DNA of 53,864 bases, taken from positions 1 to 53,864 of the forward strand of contig VAYM01000121.1 in assembly GCA_005884945.1 (NCBI GenBank), written 5' to 3'. Under the pieces are notes generated by a model. That model made no database searches. It had not been told where the DNA came from and saw only the letters and a list, made by a program, of their open reading frames with translations. Each line of letters starts with the position of its first letter. Positions within the stretch are counted from its first letter, which is position 1. Shown here piece after piece: positions 47,238-53,864 of the stretch. The stretch comes from Actinomycetota bacterium. Its GTDB lineage: Bacteria > Actinomycetota > Thermoleophilia > Gaiellales > Gaiellaceae. Made by a program: the position numbers and the translations under genes.

Positions 47238-48746
47238 CTGCTGCGCCTCGCCCTCCTGTCCGCTCTCGCGTTCGCCGTCGCCGCGCCCGCGCACGCGCAG
47301 ACGAGCGGGACGACGCTCGTGGAGGTGCATCCCGGAACGGCGCCGATCGTGCGCGCCGCCGGCGGGGTTTCGCTCGCGCCGGAGCTGCATCTCTGGCGTG
47401 TTCCCACGTCGGCCTTGCCCGCGCTGCGGAGGGCGGGCATCGTCACGCGCGCGGAGCGTGAGCGGCTCTTCGCGCGCACGACCTCGGCCCTCGACACCTC
47501 CACCGCCGACGAGGAGTGGTGGCGGACGGCGATCGGGGCCGACGCGGCGCCGGCACCCGGTCCGGGCAAGCCGGTGACGATCGTCGACTCCGGCCTCGAC
47601 ATCACGCACAGGGAGTTCGCGTCGCGCCCCAACACGACGCTCCTCAACGACCAGACGACCTCGTTCGAGGACGACGACCACGGGACCGAGGTCGCATCGG
47701 TGATCGCTGCCGCCGGCGTCGGGATGATGGGCGTGTACCCACAGGCCGTCCTGCGCAGCTACGACGCGAGCCCACTCGGGTTCATCACTGCCGGAGACGC
47801 CGTGCGCGGGATCGTCGCTGCGACGCGCGGGGGCCCCGGCGTCATCAACCTCAGCTTCGGCGGCGAGGAGGACGACCCGCTCGTCCACCAGGCCGTGCTC
47901 TACGCCTTCCGGCGGGGATCGCTCGTCGTCGCCTCGGCGGGGAACGACGGGCTCGCCGGCAACCCACTCAGCTATCCCGCGTCGTACGCGCACGTGCTGA
48001 CGATTGCGGCGACGGATCAGACCGGCGTCGTCGCGTCGTTCTCGAGCCAGTCCAACGACGTCGACCTCGCCGCGCCGGGGCGGCACATCTTCGTCGCCGA
48101 GCCCGTCGCCGACGACCCGAGCGGCTATGTCTTCGCGTCCGGGACGAGCTTCTCCGCGCCGATGGTCTCCGCGGCCGCGGCGTGGGTCTGGACGGTTCGG
48201 CCGTCGCTCGACAACACGCAGCTCTTCGACGTCATGCGGTTCTCCACACACGACATCGACGCGCCCGGTTACGACCGCGCGACCGGCTTCGGGCTCCTCA
48301 ACATCCCGTCGGCGCTCGCCTACACACCGCCTGTGCGCGATCCACTCGAGCCGAACGACGACATCGACCAGGTCGCGACGACCGGGATCTTCGACGGCGG
48401 CGAGCCGGCCGTGCTGACGCCGAAGCGCCACACCGTGACGTTCACCGCGCGCGTGGATCGCCACGAGGATCCGCACGACGTCTACCGTGCGTTCGTCCCC
48501 GCGCACGGCACGCTCGCCGCGCGTGCCGGCGGCGGCGGCGTGGACCTGCGCATCTTCCGCAGCGGCGCGCGGGACATCGGCGCGAAGGCGGCCGCGATCA
48601 GCCAGAGGGCGGGCGTCGCGCCGGACGTCGCCGCCGTCCGCAACACCGGCAAGCGCGGCGTGTACTTCTACGTCGAGATCAGGCCGGACGCCGCGACGCT
48701 GCGCACGTCGTACACGCTGAAGCTCACGTCCTCCGCTCGACGGTAG
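47238..48746 (+). CDS. Secreted subtilisin-like serine protease (S8), start codon uncertain
   Basis: About 502 aa if begun at the CTG at 47238. Signal peptide (LRLALLSALAFAVAAPAHAQ), a short prodomain, and a subtilase domain with Asp117 (VTIVDSGLDITH), His148 (DDHGTEVASV), oxyanion Asn (VVASAGNDG) and Ser304 (ASGTSFSAPM). A C-terminal beta domain (PLEPNDDIDQ..., about 370-500) resembles pre-peptidase domains. No ATG, GTG or TTG lies in frame near the signal peptide; upstream starts fall inside folK antisense. Either CTG is used or the 5' end is damaged. It ends 23 nt inside the convergent folB. Confidence 0.8.
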   Translation: MLRLALLSALAFAVAAPAHAQTSGTTLVEVHPGTAPIVRAAGGVSLAPELHLWRVPTSALPALRRAGIVTRAERERLFARTTSALDTSTADEEWWRTAIGADAAPAPGPGKPVTIVDSGLDITHREFASRPNTTLLNDQTTSFEDDDHGTEVASVIAAAGVGMMGVYPQAVLRSYDASPLGFITAGDAVRGIVAATRGGPGVINLSFGGEEDDPLVHQAVLYAFRRGSLVVASAGNDGLAGNPLSYPASYAHVLTIAATDQTGVVASFSSQSNDVDLAAPGRHIFVAEPVADDPSGYVFASGTSFSAPMVSAAAAWVWTVRPSLDNTQLFDVMRFSTHDIDAPGYDRATGFGLLNIPSALAYTPPVRDPLEPNDDIDQVATTGIFDGGEPAVLTPKRHTVTFTARVDRHEDPHDVYRAFVPAHGTLAARAGGGGVDLRIFRSGARDIGAKAAAISQRAGVAPDVAAVRNTGKRGVYFYVEIRPDAATLRTSYTLKLTSSARR

Positions 48747-49077
48747 CAGCCGACCACTCCACGTCCATTCCCGCGGGGCGCACGTCGGGCTTGCGCACGC
48801 GGACGCGCACGCGCGCGACGGGGAAGCGTGCGACGATCTCGTCCGCCGCTGCGGCGGCGAGCGCCTCGAGCAACGTGAACTGCCTCGCGTCCGACAGCGC
48901 TCGGATGCACGCCGCCACTTCCTCGTAGTCGACGGCATCGTCGAGCCGGTCGGAGAGCGCCGCGTCGGAGACGTCGAGATCGACGTCGTACAGGAACGTC
49001 TGGCCGCGCTCTCGTTCCTCGTCGGTTGCGCCGTGCCGTCCGAAGACCTCGAGGGCGTGCAGCTCGACGGTGATCAT
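48724..49077 (-). CDS. folB: Dihydroneopterin aldolase
   Basis: 117 aa, usual length: LHALEVFGRHGATDEERERG, FLYDVDLDVS, DYEEVAACIRAL, FTLLEALAAAAADEI (catalytic-site Glu and helix) and VRVRKPDVRPAG (lysine of the active site). ATG at 49077 forms an ATGA overlap with folP. Confidence 0.93.
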   Translation of the reverse strand: MITVELHALEVFGRHGATDEERERGQTFLYDVDLDVSDAALSDRLDDAVDYEEVAACIRALSDARQFTLLEALAAAAADEIVARFPVARVRVRVRKPDVRPAGMDVEWSAATVERRT

Positions 49078-49901
49078 GCTCCGGCCAGTGCCGCGGCGAC
49101 CGTGAGCGCCTCGACGTGCTCGCGAACGTCGTGTGCGCGGATGATCGTCGCGCCGCGCTCGTACGCTGCAACCGCGGCGGCGATGCTCGCCGATAGCGGC
49201 CCCGTCGTGGCCCTCGAGTCGCCGAGAATGCGACCGAGCGAGCTCTTCCGCGAGAAACCGATGACCACGGGCCGGCCGAGCGAGGTCAGGACGTCGAGCC
49301 GCCGGACGAGCTCGAAGTTGTGCGCGACGGTCTTGCCGAAGCCGATTCCGGGATCGAGGCAGATGCGGTCCTCCGAGACCCCCTCAGCGACGGCGAAGAC
49401 GAGGCGATCCTCGAGGAACGCCGTCACCTCCGACGCGACGTCGTCGTAGGCCGGGTCGACCTGCATGGTGCGCGGTTCGCCCTGCATGTGCATGAGGCAG
49501 AGGTACGCGCCGGACTCGGCGACGACCTCCGCGAGGCGCGGATCGCCGCGGAGCGCCGTCACGTCGTTGACGAGCTCCGCTCCGAGCTCGAGCGCGCGCC
49601 GGGCGACCTCCGCCTTGGCCGTGTCGATCGAGACCGGCGCGCAGTGCAGGCCCTCGAGGACGGGCACGACGCGGCGCAGCTCCTCCTCGGCGGAGACGCC
49701 CGACGATCCCGGCCGTGTCGACTCGCCGCCGACATCGACGATCGCCGCACCCTCGTCGACCGCGCCCCAGCCCGCGGCGACCGCCGCCGACGGCTGAAGG
49801 TGGACTCCTCCGTCCGAGAAGGAATCCGGCGTCACGTTCACGACCCCCATGACGGAAGGCCGCGGGAAACGCTCCTCGATCGGCGGGCGCTCGTTTGACA
49901 C
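49074..49901 (-). CDS. folP: Dihydropteroate synthase
   Basis: 275 aa sulfonamide-target enzyme: VMGVVNVTPDSFSDGG (loop 1), IVDVGGESTRPGS (loop 2), VSIDTAKAEV, LVNDVTALRGDPRL, LMHMQGEPRTMQ, LDPGIGFGKTVAHN, VIGFSRKSSLGRIL and RAHDVREHVEAL. All pterin and pABA-binding motifs are intact. GTG start at 49901, 18 nt from the divergent ABC gene. Confidence 0.96.
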   Translation of the reverse strand: MSNERPPIEERFPRPSVMGVVNVTPDSFSDGGVHLQPSAAVAAGWGAVDEGAAIVDVGGESTRPGSSGVSAEEELRRVVPVLEGLHCAPVSIDTAKAEVARRALELGAELVNDVTALRGDPRLAEVVAESGAYLCLMHMQGEPRTMQVDPAYDDVASEVTAFLEDRLVFAVAEGVSEDRICLDPGIGFGKTVAHNFELVRRLDVLTSLGRPVVIGFSRKSSLGRILGDSRATTGPLSASIAAAVAAYERGATIIRAHDVREHVEALTVAAALAGA

Positions 49902-49919
49902 GTTCGGATACTTTCACCG

Positions 49920-51662
49920 ATGGGGGAACACGACGCGCGACGGCGCGCCGCGTGGAAGTTCGTCCGCGCCGTCATCCGTTCGCAGTTGGACGGCGTCATC
50001 GGCGCCGCCCTGTCCGGCCTGCTCTGGCAAACAGGCGCCGTCGCCGCGCCGCTGATCGTGAAGTACGCGATCGACCACGGCGTGCTGATGCAGGATCGGC
50101 ACACGCTCATGCTGTGGCTCGGCGGGCTCCTCGCCGTCGGCCTGCTCGAGATGACCGGGGGCGCCGTTCGCCACCTGTACGCGATCCGCAACCGCGCACG
50201 GACGGACGCGCGGGTCCGCGACGCGATCTTCGCGCACGCGCTCCGGCTCGACGCGAGCTACCACGACCGCGTCGGTCCCGGCGAGCTGATGAGCCGCGCC
50301 TCGTCGGACTCGGAGCACGTCGCGCGCATGATGGACGCGATCGGCCACACGATCGGCTACGCGCTCACTGTGGTCGCCGTTGCGGTCGTCCTGATCGTGA
50401 TCGACTGGCGTCTCGCGCTGGTCGTGCTGATCCCGCTTCCCGTGATCAGCGTGTCGGCGTGGGCGTACTCGCGTCGTTACCACGCGCGCACCGAGCGGTT
50501 GCAAGAAAGTTGGGGAGAGGCGGCGACGCTCGTCGAGGAAACGGTCGCCGGGATCCGCGTCGTCAAGGGGCTCGGCGCGGGTCGGCCGCTCGCGGAGCAG
50601 TTCCGTGCGCGCAGCGACACGATCGTCGGCCGCGCGCTCGACATCGCCCGGCTCGACGCCGCCTTCATGCCGGTGCTGGAGTTCCTGCCGCTGCTCGGCT
50701 TGCTCGCGGTGTTGTGGATCGGCGGCCGGCGCGTCGTCGACGGCGACCTGAGCTACGGCTCCTTCGTCGCGTTCAACGCGTACGTCGCGATGCTCGTGTG
50801 GCCGCTGCGCGTGCTCGGGCAGCGGGTGACGACCGTGCAGAAGGCGCTCGGCGCGAGCGCGCGGATCAGCGAGGTGCTCGACGCGGAGCCGCAGCTGCAC
50901 GAGGCGCGGCACCCCCTCGAGCTCCAGCACCCGAGGGGCGCCGTCCGACTCGAAAGCGTGCGTTTCGGACACGAGGGCGATCCGCCGATCCTCGACGGAC
51001 TCGATCTCGAGGTCGCGCCGGGCGAGTCGCTGGCGCTCGTCGGCGCGACGGGCTCGGGCAAGAGCACGGTCGCCGGGTTGCTCGCGCGCCTGTACGACCC
51101 CGACGGCGGTCGCGTCCTGCTCGACGGCCACGACGTTCGGGAGCTGCGGCTGTCCGACGTCCGGCGTGCGGTCGCGCTCGTGTTCGAGGAGACGTTCCTC
51201 TTCTCGGACACGGTGCGCGAGAACATCCGCTTCGCCCTCCCGGACGCGGACGACGCCGCGGTCGAGCAAGCCGCCGGGCTCGCCGGCGCCGCGGAGTTCA
51301 TCTCGCAGCTGCCCGAGCAGTACGACACCGTCCTCGGCGAGCGCGGCTTCTCGCTGTCCGGCGGGCAGCGTCAGCGGATCGCGATCGCGCGCGCGATCGT
51401 CGCAGATCCAGCCGTCCTCGTTCTCGACGACGCCACGTCCGCCGTCGACGCGACCAAGGAGCACGAGATCCGCGCGGCGCTCGCAACGGTGATGGAGGGA
51501 CGGACGACGCTCGTGATCGCGCACCGGCCCGCGACGATCGCGCTCGCCGACCGCGTCGCCGTCCTCGAGAACGGGCACATCGTCGAGCAGGGAACGCACG
51601 CCGGGCTGTTGCGGACGTCGGGACGCTATCGCGCGTTGCTCGCCCTGGAGGCCGCAGCATGA
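49920..51662 (+). CDS. ABC exporter half-transporter, degenerate-site subunit
   Basis: 580 aa, six-helix type IV exporter membrane domain (about 15-310) plus NBD. NBD motifs: Walker A GATGSGKST, Q-loop VFEETFLFSD, signature LSGGQRQR, Walker B VLVLDDATSAVD with Asp in place of the catalytic Glu, and H-loop IAHRP. The Asp marks the noncatalytic site of heterodimeric exporters. Partner gene follows at 51772. ATG at 49920. Substrate unknown (lipids, peptides or drugs are typical). Confidence 0.93.
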   Translation: MGEHDARRRAAWKFVRAVIRSQLDGVIGAALSGLLWQTGAVAAPLIVKYAIDHGVLMQDRHTLMLWLGGLLAVGLLEMTGGAVRHLYAIRNRARTDARVRDAIFAHALRLDASYHDRVGPGELMSRASSDSEHVARMMDAIGHTIGYALTVVAVAVVLIVIDWRLALVVLIPLPVISVSAWAYSRRYHARTERLQESWGEAATLVEETVAGIRVVKGLGAGRPLAEQFRARSDTIVGRALDIARLDAAFMPVLEFLPLLGLLAVLWIGGRRVVDGDLSYGSFVAFNAYVAMLVWPLRVLGQRVTTVQKALGASARISEVLDAEPQLHEARHPLELQHPRGAVRLESVRFGHEGDPPILDGLDLEVAPGESLALVGATGSGKSTVAGLLARLYDPDGGRVLLDGHDVRELRLSDVRRAVALVFEETFLFSDTVRENIRFALPDADDAAVEQAAGLAGAAEFISQLPEQYDTVLGERGFSLSGGQRQRIAIARAIVADPAVLVLDDATSAVDATKEHEIRAALATVMEGRTTLVIAHRPATIALADRVAVLENGHIVEQGTHAGLLRTSGRYRALLALEAAA

Positions 51663-51663
51663 T

Positions 51664-51721
51664 GCCGAGGCGCCGACTCGGCGGCGCCGCTTGGAGGCCG
51701 GCCGGGCTCCGCCTGGCCGGC
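51664..51721 (+). other. Two GC-rich hairpins between the ABC exporter genes
   Basis: GCCGAG-7nt-CTCGGC (51664-51682), and an 11-pair stem with a 3-nt TCC loop and one G-T pair (51697-51721). No U-tract follows, so they are not classical terminators. They may tune the ratio of the two subunits. An open frame through this region (from 51691) exists but looks non-native. Confidence 0.4.
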
Positions 51722-51771
51722 AGTCCGACCACGCGCTTGGGGCTCCACCCGAAGCGGGAGTGTCAGCGCGC

Positions 51772-53532
51772 ATGATGGAGCGCGCCTCGGCGCGAATCGT
51801 CTGGCGCTATGCGCGGGAGATTGCGCGTCCGGTTCGCGGTCGCTATATCGGCGCGTTCGCGGCGGTCGTCGCGTCCACGCTGATCACGCTCGCGGGGCCG
51901 GCGCTCGTCCGCTACGCCGTCGACGCGGGGATCAAGAAGCACGCGCTCCACCCGCTCAACGTCGCCGCGCTCATCTTCCTCGGCCTGGCGCTGCTGAAGC
52001 CGTTCGCAGTGCGCGCCCAGATCCTGCTCGCGGCGACCGCGGGCGAGCGCTTCCTCGGCGCGCTCCGCACGGCCGCGTTCGACAAGCTCCAGGCCCTCCC
52101 GCTCGGGTTCTTCGAGCAGGAGCGCGCCGGCGTGCTCGTGTCACGTCTCACTTCCGACGTCCAGTCGCTGACCGAGTTCGTGCGCGACGCGCTCGTCGAG
52201 GTCGCCGGGAGCGCGCTCCAGATCCTGCTGACGGTCGCCGCGCTGCTCGTCCTCTCGCCGCCCCTCGCCGCCGTGTCGCTCGTCGCGCTGCCGATCCTGG
52301 TCGTGTCGAGTTGGAGCTTCCACCACAGCGCCGGCCGCGCGTACCACGCGATCAGGGACCGCGTCGCGGAGACGCTGACGGCACTGCAGGAAGGACTCGC
52401 CGGCGTTCGCGTCGTGCAGGCGTTCCGGCGCGAGAAGCGGACGCTGGAGCGATACCGGCCCCGCAGCCAGGCGCAGGTGAGCGCGTGGCGCCGCGCGTCG
52501 TTCGTGAACATCAGGCTGTTCGCAGTCCTGCCGCTCGCCCAGGCGGCCGCATTGATCGGCGTGCTGCTCGTCGCGGCATCGATGTATCGCCACGGGTCGA
52601 TCTCGATCGGGACGATCACCGCGTTCGTGCTCTATCTCATTCAGCTCTTCGATCCGATCGGGCGCTTCACCGAATGGCTCGGCGACTTCCGCCAGGGAAT
52701 CGCAGCGCTCGCGAAGATCGTCGGCCTGCTCGAGGCGCCGAACGCGATCGTGGAGTCGCCCGAGGCGGTCGACCTCCCGCCGCACGGCCGGCTCGTCCTC
52801 GACGAGGTCACGTTCGGGTACGACTCGTCACGCCCGGTCGTTCGGGAGGTCTCGCTCGAGATCGAGCCCGGAGCGCACGTCGCGCTCGTCGGCGCGACCG
52901 GCGCGGGCAAGTCGACGCTGGCGAAGCTCCTCACGCGCCAGTACGACCCGCGCAAGGGACGGATCACGCTCGGCGGCGTCGACCTCCGCGACGCGAGGCT
53001 CGAATCGCTTCGGCAACGCATCGTCATGCTCCCGCAGGAGGGCCACCTCTTCAGCGGGACGATCGCGCACAACGTGCGGCTCGCGCAGCCCGATGCGGAT
53101 GACGCAGACGTCCGCAACGCGCTCTTGCGGATCGGCGCGCTCGAGCGGTTCGCGAGCCTGCCGGACGGGCTCGACACGGACGTGCAGACACGCGGCCTGC
53201 GTCTCTCCGCCGGCGAGCGGCAGCTCGTCGGGATCGCACGCGTCGCACTCGCGGATCCGGCCGTGATCGTCCTCGACGAGGCGACGTCGTCGCTGGATCC
53301 GGGGACGGAAGCGGCGGTCGAGCGAGCACTCGCGGCCGTCGTCGAGGGGCGGACGGTCGTGACGATCGCTCACCGTCTGTCCACGGCCGAGCGTGCGGAC
53401 CGGGTCGTCGTGATGGCGTACGGACGCGTCGTCGAGGTCGAGTCCCACAACGAGCTCGACGAGCAAGGCGAACGCTACGCACGGTTGTGGGCCTCGTGGC
53501 AGGCTGGGCTTGCCGCGACGGGGCCGACGTAA
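51772..53532 (+). CDS. ABC exporter half-transporter, catalytic-site subunit
   Basis: About 586 aa: membrane domain (GPALVRYAVDAGI, FFEQERAGVLVSRLTSD, LQEGLAGVRVVQAFRRE) and NBD with Walker A GATGAGKST, Q-loop LPQEGHLFSG, a noncanonical signature LSAGERQ, Walker B VIVLDEATSSLD with the catalytic Glu, and H-loop IAHRLS. Canonical Glu plus altered signature complement the partner's Asp plus LSGGQ, as in heterodimeric exporters. ATG at 51772 (or 51775); GGGAG lies 11 nt upstream. Confidence 0.92.
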   Translation: MMERASARIVWRYAREIARPVRGRYIGAFAAVVASTLITLAGPALVRYAVDAGIKKHALHPLNVAALIFLGLALLKPFAVRAQILLAATAGERFLGALRTAAFDKLQALPLGFFEQERAGVLVSRLTSDVQSLTEFVRDALVEVAGSALQILLTVAALLVLSPPLAAVSLVALPILVVSSWSFHHSAGRAYHAIRDRVAETLTALQEGLAGVRVVQAFRREKRTLERYRPRSQAQVSAWRRASFVNIRLFAVLPLAQAAALIGVLLVAASMYRHGSISIGTITAFVLYLIQLFDPIGRFTEWLGDFRQGIAALAKIVGLLEAPNAIVESPEAVDLPPHGRLVLDEVTFGYDSSRPVVREVSLEIEPGAHVALVGATGAGKSTLAKLLTRQYDPRKGRITLGGVDLRDARLESLRQRIVMLPQEGHLFSGTIAHNVRLAQPDADDADVRNALLRIGALERFASLPDGLDTDVQTRGLRLSAGERQLVGIARVALADPAVIVLDEATSSLDPGTEAAVERALAAVVEGRTVVTIAHRLSTAERADRVVVMAYGRVVEVESHNELDEQGERYARLWASWQAGLAATGPT

Positions 53533-53560
53533 AGGGGTCAGACCGGAAGGTCTGACCCTT
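53533..53560. terminator. Bidirectional terminator-like hairpin with GGAA tetraloop
   Basis: Perfect 10-bp stem GGGTCAGACC-GGAA-GGTCTGACCC (53535-53558), extended by a G-T and an A-T pair, directly after the exporter stop and between convergent genes. GGAA is a GNRA loop. A short A/T flank on each side supports a weak terminator in both directions; it could also be a dispersed palindromic element. Confidence 0.55.
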
Positions 53561-53602
53561 GAGAGTCGTCGTGGCTCGCGCGCAGCGCGAGCCGGACTTT
53601 CG

Positions 53603-53864
53603 TCAGCTACCGGCGCCCTCGGGCTTGGGCGGGGGCTGCATCGTCGCGCCCGGGAGCGGGAACGGGCGCGGCTTCGGTGCCGGTTGCTTCTTCTTCTCGT
53701 CGGACGGAGCGGCCTCCGGCTCGGCCGGCGCCTCCTCCGGGAACACCGACGTCTCGGACTCGCCGGCGAGTAGGCGCTCGAATTCGTCCTTGTCGATCGT
53801 CTCGCGCTCGATGAGGATGTTCGAGATCCGGTGCAGCTCCTCCATGTGGTCGCGCAGCACCTGG
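53603..53864 (-). CDS. ftsH: ATP-dependent zinc metalloprotease FtsH, C-terminal end (rest outside window)
   Basis: Visible part: HMEELHRISNILIERETIDK, DEFERLLAGE, the conserved last helices of the FtsH peptidase domain, followed by an acidic and Pro/Lys-rich tail (PEEAPAEPEAAPSDEKKK, PLPGATMQPPP). The AAA and HExxH parts lie beyond the window. In actinobacteria ftsH usually precedes folE/folP; here the exporter pair lies between. Confidence 0.93.
   Translation of the reverse strand, partial: QVLRDHMEELHRISNILIERETIDKDEFERLLAGESETSVFPEEAPAEPEAAPSDEKKKQPAPKPRPFPLPGATMQPPPKPEGAGS

Noticed and set aside
49895-49912. TTGACA with GATACT in the folP/ABC divergent gap as a promoter
   Set aside because: The two hexamers are only about 6 nt apart, far too close for a sigma-70 promoter.

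Overview
The window is high-GC DNA with many GTG/TTG starts, frequent 4-nt ATGA/GTGA gene overlaps, an actinobacterial DUF2469 gene, an LPFTG surface protein and the actinobacterial neighbourhood ftsH - folP/folB/folK - coaX - lysS - clpC. I infer a deep-branching actinomycete, most plausibly Thermoleophilia (Gaiellales/Solirubrobacterales). No rRNA, tRNA, CRISPR array, insertion sequence or phage gene was seen, and no gene-free stretch exceeds 300 bases.

Layout. (1) 1-536: N-terminal part of clpC (- strand). (2) 0.7-39.7 kb: a large exopolysaccharide/capsule locus between clpC and lysS. It holds glycosyltransferases (GT2 and GT4), a GT2-deacetylase fusion, a Wzm/Wzt-type ABC exporter, a Wzx-type flippase, two O-antigen ligase/polymerase-like membrane proteins, a polyprenyl-phosphate sugar-1-phosphate transferase, a Wzz-BY-kinase, a second Wzz-like protein and a CpsB/YwqE-type PHP phosphatase. 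A seven-gene sugar-nucleotide operon (23.5 down to 16.4 kb) encodes a cytidylyltransferase, C-methyltransferase, PIG-L deacetylase, SDR epimerase, nucleotide-sugar dehydrogenase, SAF-domain oxidoreductase and a second epimerase. Two secreted carbohydrate enzymes and an LPFTG protein sit in the middle. (3) 39.7-49.9 kb: housekeeping genes lysS, greA, dusB, coaX, folK, folB, folP, with a diguanylate cyclase, a DUF2469 gene, small hypotheticals and a secreted subtilase. (4) 49.9-53.5 kb: a heterodimeric ABC exporter pair. (5) 53.6 kb to the end: the C-terminus of ftsH (- strand).

How it fits together. The locus can make nucleotide sugars, start glycan assembly on a lipid carrier, extend it, flip or export it, polymerise it and control chain length by tyrosine phosphorylation. 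The sugar-nucleotide operon lacks the usual CDP-glucose 4,6-dehydratase, so its product sugar is not obvious.

The most striking observation is a recurring lesion. Several genes lose a short segment exactly where their family is most conserved: the Rossmann loop of an SDR, the YxxxK of an epimerase, the region after the first NAD-binding loop of a UDP-glucose dehydrogenase, the E-x7-E of a GT4, the segment after SAM motif I of a methyltransferase, and the N-terminus of Wzt. One convergent pair has lost both stop codons. Either the locus is decaying by small deletions or the assembly has systematic collapses, and read mapping would separate these. Other notable items are an intrinsic-terminator-like hairpin in the greA leader, palindromic divergent promoters at 23.6 kb, a four-half-site operator array beside the LPFTG gene, a nested duplicated beta-sandwich module in a sugar dehydrogenase, and six convergent gene pairs that share a YTAG tetranucleotide as overlapping stops.
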